Origin: Hygrocybe punicea
Lineage: Eukaryota; Basidiomycota; Agaricomycetes; Agaricales; Hygrophoraceae
Length of the DNA: 64,000 nt
NCBI GenBank assembly: GCA_963556145.1
Contig: OY744464.1
Span: 4,774,001-4,838,000, forward strand
Direction of reading: 5' to 3'
In this document: one piece after another, positions 46,782-62,220 of the stretch
Numbering within the stretch: position 1 is the stretch's first letter
Layout: the number at the start of each line of letters is the position of its first letter
Program-made: the position numbers and the translations under genes
Notes under the pieces: model-generated
Seen by the model: the letters and a program-made list of their open reading frames with translations, nothing else
What the model was told of the DNA's origin: nothing
The model's database searches: none

Positions 46782-49689
46782 ATGAACGGTGTCCGTAGAT
46801 TTCTGGGAGGTGGAACACCAGTATCCAATTCTCCGCCGACAATTCCATCTGGCATTCCACCACTCGTGATTACGGGCAAGTCATCATGGCCACCACGGAC
46901 ACCAAGTCCTGTTCAAGTACACCCCGAATCACTCGCTGAAAGTTCAAAGATATCCAATCAAGCGCATTTTTTACGCCAAGAGAGAAAAAAGGCGATTCAA
47001 TATGGTGAAGATAGCTTTGGCAATACGCCAAACCAGTCGGATCCATTCGCCAATGGCAACCCTCCCACGCCGTCCACACGAGGTCAGACATCCTTCACAT
47101 CTTCCTCTACTCACCCCGTAAGGTCAAGTTCGCCCGTCGCCAGGCCATCATCTTCGCTTCCTCCACCCCCGACTCGCCTGCTATCGAGGCAATCGGTTAA
47201 TCTGCCAGATTCGGAAGCGAAAGGGACTTCCGCGGTCCTGAATGCTCGAGATGAATTGCTCATTAGCCTCTTGGCCAGTGAGGCTGTCGTTGATAGTCGG
47301 GGGTGTGAGATACTTAGTGCGGAGGAAGTGGAAGACTTGAAGAAGGCTGGTTCAATTGAATGCTTGATGTTACCCAGACTGATATACGAAATTAGGAATT
47401 GCAAGTTCTCAATTCAAGATCGGAAGCCATGGCGAAAAAGCTTACACTTGAGACCAAGATCCGGGACGCGGCCGTATCTCTCAGCAAAGTAAACGCATCT
47501 CACAAGAAAGTCTCCAAACAGTCTGAAGAACAACTGGATGCCGCTAACCGTAGGGTGGATGCCGCACAAAAGGAAATGTGGCGTGTTTCCCAGCGTGCAA
47601 ATGAAGTTCATAGACGACTTCTAGAGCATCGCACGGGGGTTCTCAGCCTTTCTGTACGGAGTATGGAGCACAAGATGACCAGTAATGACACAGAGGATGG
47701 GGATTCATCAAGTACCATGACGAGTCCCACGACCTCATTCATGACAAACACTTCAACATATTCCAATTCTCGGTTCGATGGAGCGCATCTTTTCGCAGGC
47801 CACGCAGATGCTCAGATTCCCACACATCGGCGTCTTCCTGGCGCAGCTCAGATTACTGCACTAGAGGAGAAGCTGAAAGTAGCCACGGATGCACTCAGCG
47901 ATGCAAACAAGAAACAAGCAGAGTTAATGCGGGAACTATCTCACCTCCGCCTAGAAAAGCAGGAAGTGGAGACAATGATGGAGATGGACTTGCAAAGTGC
48001 CGAAGAGACCATCAGTGCAATGCAGAAAGAACTTCCCAGACTGGAGAGTCAAGATTCTCAATTAAAGCAGATGCTGCAGGAGAGAAGCGTTTGGGAAAGA
48101 GACCGGGCCATATTGGTTGAACGAGCTCGACAGGTTGAGGAGATGGAACGGCGGCTGGAAGACGTGGAACAGCAAAAAGGAGATGCGGCATTGATTTCAG
48201 AGGCGAAGGAAAGTTGTCTTCGTGAATTGGAGCTGAAGGTGGCTGAAATACGAGAACTCAAGCAACAATGGGCAAATGATCGGGAAGCCTGGGAGAGGGA
48301 AAGGGCGGGGATGGAAGATGAGAAATTAGAAGATTTAGGGCGACTACAAGATGAGGTGGATGCTCTGAGACGCGAAGACAATTTGGCCCTTCAGAAAGCT
48401 CATGCAGAGCTTGATGGAGGACTGGCTGCCCTACGTTCTTTGGTCCAGCGACATGGCATCGTTTTATTTTCTCGGGAATATTCGTTACAAGGCCTATTGT
48501 CTTCCGTTGGGACCCATCTGGATCATGTTTCCGCCAAATCAGACACTCACGATAGGGCGAATGATGAATGGGAGACGCTTCGGAGAAAGCTGGAGGAAGA
48601 TGTTCGGAGTGGTCTAGATAAGCGCGAGACTCTAGTTCGAGATATCGAAGAGGCTCGCCGGGAAAGAGAGGAAGCCCGGAGAGAGATGAGGTTGCTAGAA
48701 ATTCGTCTCAAGGTGGGTACCGTCATATATTTCTACTGCCTCATGAGTGAAGTTTGTTCCAAGGACCAATCCGTTTTTTCCAATCCCGCCAACAGTGCAT
48801 CGCCACATTCTCCATCTTCAGAACTGTCGGGAGATGTGATCTCTGTCCTTCATTCTCTTTGGGCTATTCTTCCATCTCCCGAAGCGCGAGCTGCGAAATT
48901 CGGAGGTCAGCGACATTTCCGGGCTGGCACACCGACAAGTCCCAGCAGCCCGAAACCCGGCCTCACGTCACTTTCTGAACTAGACGTCCGGTCTCTCAAG
49001 ATGCTCTACGACAGTCGATCGACTCCCATGTCGCCACATTCAACTGCATTTTCCATAGACGCTTTTGCTGCAAGAGTTCAAGCTCTTATTGCAGATGACC
49101 GTTCGCTGATCGAGCGATTGATCCGATTTGCGCAGGCCCATGACCTGCTGAAAAAGAATGCGGAACGAGCACAGAAGCTGGCGCAAGAGAGCAACGTTGC
49201 TCTGGAAACATACCAGAAGCAGGTCAGAACATTGGAGGATCGCAACTTGTCGTTGGCTGCAAGACAAGCAGAACTGTGGGTGATGCATCATTATGAAAAC
49301 AACAAACTGGCTGACGATTGGGTTGTAGGGAAGATGAAGTGCAGGAGCTACAACGTGCTGTCGACCGTATTATGGCGAACAAGCGTGAAATAGAGATGCA
49401 GGCCGCCGAACAAGCAGATACATGTCGCCAGCTGACCGAGGCGAATAACACCTTGAGTGCCAAAACCCTGACCTTGGCTGAAGAAGCCGCGTCCGCACCT
49501 GAGAGAATCCGGAAGCAATTGGAGGGACAACTGGCAGAATGCAAAGCGTTGTTAGGGCGAGCGCAAGACGAGATCGATATGTTGCGTACTTCGGAGCAAA
49601 CACAGCGGATAGCGGTGCTCGATGAATTGAATTTGATGCAAACGGAGAACGGCAATCTTCGAGCGCAACTACGGGCGGTGAAGAAGTAG
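46782..49689 (+). CDS. Uds1-family coiled-coil protein (up-regulated during septation)
   Basis: Probable cytoskeletal or septation-linked coiled-coil protein. ATG 46782 opens a Ser/Pro-rich leader (MNGVRRFLGGGTPVSNSPPT). The Uds1 domain follows: ARDELLISLLASEAVVDSRG, EILSAEEVEDLKK, then after an intron ELQVLNSRSEAM and LTLETKIRDAAVSLSKVNAS. Long heptad-rich stretches come next (ITALEEKLKVATDALSDANK, EEMERRLEDVEQQ and others), interrupted by a disordered piece around 48770-49030. Splicing the intron at about 49275 joins LAARQAEL to EDEVQELQRAVDRIMANKRE, and the frame ends RAQLRAVKK at 49689. The intron in the middle of the Uds1 domain appears to have a GC donor (see findings). About 920 residues. 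Confidence 0.85.
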
Positions 49690-50659
49690 GGAAGGGAAGT
49701 CTCCTCTTGTTGTCTATTTCCTGTTTTCTTTTGCAACCCTCGAGCATATGTATCCCTACCACAGCATGTTTTCGATTCCCCCAGTATTTGCTTTCGATTT
49801 GTTTGCTTCCGTAGATCTCCGGACATGATACATGATCATGATCACGTGCGCGTGACTTCAGCGAAATACTCGTGACATTTACGATTGCTTATTAGGCGTT
49901 CAGTTCCTAGTTGGGATTGTTTTTTCCTATTCCAGCCCATTACTTACGGCGTTAGATTAGCTTCATCGTCGTCAGGTCAACGACGCGATGCCATTGTGGT
50001 GAGCGGTGACATTCCCATTGCGCTGAAATCCTGGCACGCAGGGTACTATATATTAATGCAGGTTCGCGATTCCCGTCTGGAATTATTTATAGGGACAGGT
50101 CCGAATCATCCATTGTCAAAGGCAACCAGTTAAACCTCAAACCCTGAAATCACGATCCCTTGCCCAGCAACAGCATCAAATTTGGCACTCCTTCGCACAT
50201 GGTAAGTCGGTGTGTGAATTTACACGAGGAAACGCCGTTGCACTGATTCATTTGACGTGTCTAGCGCTGGCACTGCGCAGTTGGGAACTTGTTTCCGAGC
50301 AAAAGGAACTAACCCAGTACTAGTCATGAAATATATATCGAAAATGGCTGTGTGATGTTTGTGCGAGTATACGCCACAAAATGACATTCGCTGGCTTTTA
50401 ATTTGAACCTTGCCTCAAATCTGTGCGACCGAAAGATATTTGTGAAGGATAAATAAAAACAGCATTGGGGCTAGAACACGTCGCGTCGCAATCGGTTGAA
50501 CTTTCCTTGCCAGTGCGTTGTGTTCGGCGGTGGTTGCCGTTCATAGCGGGGGGAGATTCCCACATGGAAGCAGAGTGTCGGTCCTGAATTTCAAGTCCCG
50601 CTCCCACCTGCAGCAGACCGAATGTTGCTGCTCTAAAACCCCTTGCCACTCGTCCAATC
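49690..50659. other. Long intergenic region without a supported gene
   Basis: About 970 bases, the longest gap in the core part of the window. Open frames at 49885-50133 (plus) and 50398-50661 (minus) read as arbitrary sequence. An ATG followed by a consensus donor (ATGGTAAGT near 50199) and an acceptor (TGTCTAG near 50263) is seen, but the joined frame is only about 15 codons. TCACGTGC is at 49842-49849. No RNA gene was recognised. It may hold a long 5' leader of the KDM5 gene. Confidence 0.4.
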
Positions 50660-56756
<6,097 letters not shown>

Positions 56757-56889
56757 CCCACGATTGATATTTGCTGGCTTTCCTGTTTTGATAATGCTCA
56801 CTTTCGTCTGTAATATTTGTGTCAGTACAATCACCTTATGAAATGTAACTTTTATTTTTCACTCAAATTCTATTTCCTTATATCAATCT

Positions 56890-57880
56890 CACCGACAGAT
56901 ATTGCTTTGGAACGTACGGGTTGGGACCTTGAGGATATCATTAACAGTTTGCCAATAAAATATACGGGTGTGACGCCGGATGATCGATGACCGCTGAAGG
57001 ATTTTACGGCGAGAGAAACACTTGATCGAAACATATTCCAGCTTTCCAGCAAATGCCTTGCTGTAGCTTCTTTGCTCTGATCTATTCAGTTCCACGAGTG
57101 CATCTGCGCCACCGTCTCCATGTCACTCATAAAATTGCATGTGTCCACGAAGGCTGCCAGCCATTCGAGTTCGTTCCCTCATAAAGATTCGCATGATGCT
57201 TTGTACAACAATGACACGGTACGCGAAATGTACCGAACGAGATTCCCGACAGAAAGGAATGTTGCTCTCGACAAATATTGCTCATTTGTTGAAAAACAGT
57301 CGTGATCGAGAGAGTGCGAGAAGAGGGAAACGAGGTATCATTACCTCGTTCCCAGGACAAATCGTCCTGGACACAATCCCTTACCGAAATTCCATACGAG
57401 GCTATGATATTTGCGCCATCTGTCAATGCGTTCGCCCCTCTAATACTATCAATCATGGGGTCAGAGTTACCGTCTTCCGTCGAGATCTTCCCTCACAGCG
57501 ACTGCCTACTCCTACCCTTCATCTCACCCCCTACAAACCTCTGGGCTACATCGTGAATGTTTCCTCTCGTGAAGGAATTTTCGAATCCGAGCCAACGAAT
57601 CCGAGTCGATCCAAATCCGGCCGTCATGTCCACACCGACATGTCAAAGGCTGTACAGGTGTGGAAAACCCGACGCGTAGCTATGAATACAGTCGATCCAG
57701 GTTACATGGCTGCCCCCAAATTTCAGAACAATGATGGGTTTCGAGAATGTCCGATTGGTTTCAAGACGGAGCCGCAAGGGTACTATGACCAGTCGCGATG
57801 GGAGAGCGCTGCTGTCTGGGGGGGGGGGTTCCTAAAGCACTTCGGTAAAGTTGATGTAGAGAATAGGTTGGGGCGGTAGA
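56890..57880 (+). pseudogene. Decayed short-chain dehydrogenase/reductase-like gene
   Basis: Coding remnants appear in order in all three plus frames. In one frame: ALERTGWDLEDIINSLPIKY, an in-frame TGA, DFTARETLDRNIFQLSSK, another TGA, then DALYNNDTVREMYRTRFPTE. The frame then shifts to EIPYEAMIFAPSVNAFAPLI, and shifts again to PLGYIVNVSSREGIFES, GRHVHTDMSKA, RRVAMNTVDPGYMAAPKF and GGGFLKHFGKVDVENRLGR at the C-terminus. NVSSREG, HTxMSKA and MNTVDPG are hallmarks of a fungal SDR family, with the usual catalytic Tyr position changed to HTDMSK. Two stops, at least two frame changes and an 11-base G run (57818-57828) indicate decay. Whether the front part belongs to the same ancestral gene is inferred from order and strand. 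Confidence 0.65.
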
Positions 57881-58117
57881 GAATCCCATAGAAAGTCTCT
57901 CGACAGATTTACCGTTCTATTCTTGGTGTAGGCTCTGTTGGATGGCATCCCTATTTTTTCTGAATAACTCACGTCACCAGTTTGAAAGATCTGAATCAGT
58001 ATTTCACCTGACAGATGTATTCGGAACGCCAGCTTCAAACTTCAAATGCAATAACGATCGTGGTACGTCTCTCAAATTCATCAGGTAATCGTACCAGAGA
58101 ACGGGAGCGGGATCCCC

Positions 58118-58997
58118 TCAAACCCTGACGCCTACCGTCGAGAGGCTGACCGGCCGGAGAATGAGCCATTTCCGGCAGGTGTGAGAGTTTCCTTGTGCAA
58201 AGACATCCTGGCGGACAATATCCGGGTTCTTCTGCCGCTTCTGAAGTAGAATCCGGTGGCAATTGCGATGAAGAGGTAGCCAGGCACGGAAATATGAAAG
58301 CGAACAGGAGGGAGACCGGAAATGGGGAAGGAGAGGAGTCGATATCGCGGCACCATACATCTTTGTCAAAGGCACATGTGGTTATCATGGCCACGACAAT
58401 CAGTCCAGTCGTGTATAGAAAGACTGAAGGCAAAATCAGTTAATGAAAGCAAGAATTGCGAATAAAGCCCACAGATTGCGATGTTGATGAGATTTAATAT
58501 CTCCAGAGCAACAAAGGCTACGACAGCGACCGTATCCAGGGTAGGATTCAGAGAGAGAAGAAAAAGTGTGAGAACTTCCCCAGGAATGAATGCACACTCT
58601 ACACGGTTTAACTTGGTAGATGACTGACTCAACTGGATGGGCAGAAGTATGAATGTTCCGACAGCTTCAAGGGCGACGGATTGTGGGCTATTGAGTAACA
58701 GTTTTCGCAGTAACCTGGAAGATGTAGTTGATCGTCAAAGAATATAGGGCTGGTATAGACACTCACGACCACAGAGAAAAGACCACTGCCAAGGCTGGTA
58801 TGCAAACAAGGACCCAAATCGAAGATTTGTGGGCAATATTGGGAAGAATATAAATGGAGAGGGAGATACAAGAGATTGAGATTAAAGCAACAATTACTGT
58901 TAGAGGAGGTGGGTGATTAGCTTTCTTGAAAGAACACGACGAGGCAGTTGCACACACCGAGTATAATCCTGCGGAAGGTCCGCCATCCGCAAGACAT
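58118..58997 (-). CDS. Small multi-pass membrane protein, unknown function
   Basis: ATG 58995-58997 starts MSCGWRTFRRIIL, and removing an intron with donor GTGTGTGC and acceptor TCTAACAG joins in frame to VIVALISISCISLSIYILPN, the first membrane segment. SSIWVLVCIPALAVVFSLW is the second. After another intron come LLRKLLLNSPQSVALEAVGT and FILLPIQL, VEC-AFIPGEVLTLFLLSL, and LDTVAVVAFVALEILNLINI. A further intron reaches FLYTTGLIVVAMITTCAFDK. About four membrane helices recall MARVEL-like four-pass proteins, but I see no diagnostic motif. The last exon is ambiguous: stops at 58035, 58118 and 58132 are all reachable by plausible splices. I chose 58118 because it follows a phase-0 donor after FDKD. 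Confidence 0.5.
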
Positions 58998-59320
58998 CAC
59001 GTCAACAGTAAGTACCACGATGGGCACGAAAGGTAAGCTTCACAGATATAGGGAGAATCTCACAAGGAGCTCTCGTCCTATCCACCGAAGCTGAGGGGAG
59101 GTTTCAACTCGAAGCCAGTCTCATCGTTTTCAACTTATACGGAAATCAAGACGGTCAGCCCAAGATCGGTTGGTATGGAATACGAGAGTGATCAGCTCTA
59201 AATGAAGAAACGGCCGAGCCGGCATGTCAGATAAGAGCAAGGACCCCGTCGACTGCCAGAATTTTAAGTAGAAATGATGTTCTCACGTGTCAAAGTAGCT
59301 GATATCACGTGACTGGTAGC
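58998..59320. other. Spacer between membrane-protein gene and AT-rich block
   Basis: Base composition still resembles the fungal genes to the left. It contains TCACGTGT at 59283-59290 and TCACGTGA at 59305-59312, the same element seen near other start codons. These two lie about 290 bases upstream of the membrane-protein ATG. No gene was recognised. Confidence 0.4.
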
Positions 59321-59460
59321 TATTTCCTAATAAGTCAACATGTCTTCAAAATATTTTGGTTATTGCCATGATCTGTTGAATGACTTTGGCCTTATATGAT
59401 TAAATTACAGGTAAATGAGATGATTCAGTTTTCATTGAAGTAGTACTGCTCAAAAAATTA

Positions 59461-59808
59461 CATTTATTGCTGTTTTCAAAATGCATGACATTTTTTGAAA
59501 AAATAAATCTTTCAAAGAACAAAAGACCATAATTGTGGGAAAGTTTCTATATATGGCAGCACTGTGAATGTGAACCCTTTCCCATCATTGTGGTTACTGT
59601 AGCCCCCTGTGTACAATGTCAATAAAAGAATTGCTGAACATGTACAGCCCTTGTTGATCTCCTCTTCCTTGTTCGACATTGACTTGAGTAAATGCTTACC
59701 AGTGCTACCATATATAGAAACTTTCCCACAATTATGGTCCTTTGTTCTTTGAAAGATTTATTTTTTCAAAAAATGACATGCATTTTGAAAACAGCAATAA
59801 CACAAATG
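59461..59808. repeat. Inverted repeat I, arms about 103-108 bases
   Basis: The left arm (59461-59563) reads ...GCTGTTTTCAAAATGCATG...CTATATATGGCAGCACT. The right arm (59701-59808) is its reverse complement with a handful of substitutions and a short indel near the outer end. The spacer is about 137 bases and contains AATAAAAGAATTGCTGAAC. It could fold into a long hairpin. Confidence 0.85.
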
Positions 59809-60006
59809 AATATGTACATAAATAAAAATAAAAACATATTTATATTCAATAAAATTTGAACTAAGATATAAACAGAAATCTGAAATTAGTATGGTATTTT
59901 ATTGGAGGCTAAGATATGCAAAAAATTAATTCTTAGCAAAATATGTTCAGTTGGTGCTTACAGCCGTTTGTAGTGAGCGTGACACTTTTGGAAATTTTTT
60001 GATCAA

Positions 60007-61420
60007 TTACAGCGGATTCGGAAATCCTTGGCCACGCCATTTTTGAAAAAAAAAATTGAGGCACTTACAAAGTCTCTCGGCCACTGCCAGGAAGCTGTGG
60101 CTGAGTGAAAAGAAAAGCAGTCCTGAGCAATATGGTAGATAATACAATGTTACAGCCAGTTTCTTAATTCTTGACACTTTTTGAATTTTTTAACTGTTTA
60201 AGAAAATGATGACTTAGAAAAATTTACCATGTGAAGTTATGTATCTTGTGAAATACTGAATGGATTTGAATGGTTATATAGGCAAAATTTATCTATTTCA
60301 TAAGGGCTTTTCAACTGTACCATCATATCCAAGAAATACTAAGTGTGTGCAGAGATATAGATGACATAAGATGGAATAGCTACTGAACCTTATGTGAAGT
60401 GTAACTTGATGAATACAGCACCAATTTAAGAGATTGTAAGGAATGAAATGTTCCGTTTTTCAAGGAGAATACACTCCAATCCCGGGACTTTTGATAAACT
60501 CAGATTTTTACTTGATAATTGTAATATTCTAGTTTTATGGGAATATTGCTAATTTAAATTTCAATAACACAAAATATCAAAAATCCCGGTATTGGAGTGT
60601 ATTCTCCTTGAAAAACGGAACATTTCATTCCTTACAATCTCTTAAATTGGTGCTGTATTCGTCAAGTTACACTTCACATAAGGTTCAGTAGCTATTCCAT
60701 CTTATGTCATCTATATCTCTGCACACACTTAGTATTTCTTGGATATTATGGTACAGTTGAAAAGCCCTTATGAAATAGATAAATTTTGCCTATATAACCA
60801 TTCAAATCCATTCAGTATTTCACAAGATACATAACTTTACATGGTAAATTTTTCTAAGTCATCATTTTCTTAAACAGTTAAAAAATTCAAAAAGTGTCAA
60901 GAATTAAGAAAACAGCTGTAAGTGACCATGAGGCTCCTATATAAATATAACTGAACATTTATAGTACATTTTCTGAAGGAAAAAGCAGTAGCTGGTGTTG
61001 TTGCATAATTATTGGTGAAGTGCTTTCCATTTTGGGCAGTGTGAGGCCAAATGAAATATTTCCCCCATGCTGTTGAATCTTATTTTATGTGAATTTATAG
61101 CATTTCTCATGACAATCAAGCTTTTAGAATAATTTTCGAGCTCACTGTAATTGTTTTCTGAATATTCTTGTGGTGGTTTCCTTTTTTGAAGGGAACTCTG
61201 TGTGTCAATGTTCAACACCATTTGTGTCCTCCAGATATGTCCTGGAAGTGTTCAGTTATCTTTCTTTAAGAGCCTTATGGTCACTGAACATTGTGTTATC
61301 CATGATTATATTACAATACTGCTTTTCTTTTCGCTCAGCCACAGCTTGGCTGAGGGCCTTAGTAAGTGCCTTTTTTTTTTTCAAAAATGGTGTGGCCAAG
61401 GATTTCCGAATATGCTGTAA
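60007..61420. repeat. Nested inverted pair (60007-60121 / 61318-61420) enclosing repeat II
   Basis: The left copy starts TTACAGCGGATTCGGAAATC, continues CTTGGCCACGCCATTTTTG with an A run, and ends GAAAAGAAAAGCAGT. The right copy, read on the minus strand from 61420, starts TTACAGCATATTCGGAAATC and ends with the same GAAAAGAAAAGCAGT. Internal divergence is clear, including small indels, so this pair looks older than repeat III. It encloses inverted repeat II entirely. Confidence 0.75.
60150..60921. repeat. Inverted repeat II, arms about 345 bases
   Basis: The left arm spans about 60150-60496, starts TTACAGCCAGTTTCTTAATT and runs to CCCGGGACTTTTGATA. The right arm spans about 60575-60921 and is its reverse complement, ending at GCTGTAA. 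The arms differ at a few positions, for example CCCGGGACT versus ACCGGGATT near the inner end. The spacer is 78 bases and very AT-rich. Neither arm contains a recognisable gene. Confidence 0.88.
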
Positions 61421-62139
61421 AATAATATGGACTTGGTGAAAATTTCTGTGCTCTGTCTTGTATCTCATGGAGTACTGCATGAATTAACATGGTTACAGAG
61501 GGAAAGTTATACCATTTCTTAAGGGCTATCTACTCCTATCATTACATTGGGACCATATTTAGTATTTGGTGACCTGTGGATGAAACGAAAGGTAAACCAG
61601 TACTTTTTGACACCCAAAATGATATTGTCAAATTATGGTGTCAAATGGACTCCTATGAAAAAGATTGTAGGGAGAAAATTGTTCATTTTTTCAAGGGCTA
61701 AAAGTACATATACCGTGTTTTTCTTTATTTTTGTCCTTTGAGCTCATAATTATGATTCTTGTGGCATGTTAAGCCTAATATGGACAAATATAGTACAGAT
61801 GAAATATTGCCTCAAAGGACAAAAATAAAGAAAAACACGGTATATGTACTTTTAGCCCTTGAAAAAATGAACAATTTCCTCCCTACAATCTTTTTCATAG
61901 GAGTCCATTTGACACCATAATTTGACAATATCATTTTGGGTGTCAAAAAGTACTGGTTTACCTTTCGTTTCATCCACAGGTCACCAAATACTAAATATGG
62001 TCCCAATGTAATGATAGGAGTAGATAGCCCTTAAGAAATGGTATAACTTTCCCTCTGTAACCATGTTAATTCATGCAGTACTCCATGAGATACAAGACAG
62101 AGCACAGAAATTTTCACCAAGTCCATATTATTTTACAGC
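61414..62139. repeat. Inverted repeat III, arms 329 bases, almost identical
   Basis: The left arm (61414-61742) starts GCTGTAAAATAATATGGACT and the right arm (61811-62139) ends with the exact complement, finishing TTACAGC. By eye only about one to three mismatches are visible, for example GGGAGAAAATTG versus GGGAGGAAATTG. Each arm therefore encodes the same 64-residue open frame (61547-61741 plus, 61812-62006 minus), a mirror effect rather than two genes. The spacer is 68 bases. The near identity means recent origin, gene conversion or artefact. Confidence 0.9.
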
Positions 62140-62220
62140 GTATTTCATAAACCTTGTCAGTTAGCAAAAAAAAAAAAAATACTGGCAAGCAATCCGGCCA
62201 TTGCCGTTTTGCATTTCCTC

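Larger units (their letters stand above)
59320..62150. mobile_element. AT-rich insertion built of several large inverted repeats
   Basis: Composition changes abruptly to strongly AT-rich, and reverts at about 62160. Inside are three hairpin-capable inverted repeats (59461-59808, 60150-60921, 61414-62139) and a nested inverted pair (60007-60121 with 61318-61420). Short open frames exist, such as 61009-61221 and 61256-61480 on the minus strand (LATPFLKKKKALTKALSQAV), but none matches a transposase or polymerase known to me. This resembles a composite of foldback or MITE-like non-autonomous elements, or a decayed larger transposon. I found no convincing target-site duplication by eye. Edges are approximate, and an assembly or amplification artefact is possible. 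Confidence 0.5.

Noticed and set aside
50041..50090. GGTTCGCGATTCC as a tRNA B box
   Set aside because: The invariant A of the T loop is missing and there is no A box at the right distance.
61547..62006. Two identical 64-residue ORFs on opposite strands as a gene pair
   Set aside because: They are the mirror product of the two arms of inverted repeat III; no start context, no family match, very AT-rich.
59320..62150. A viral or plasmid origin built on the palindromes
   Set aside because: No replication protein or capsid-like frame was seen; hairpins alone do not support an origin call.
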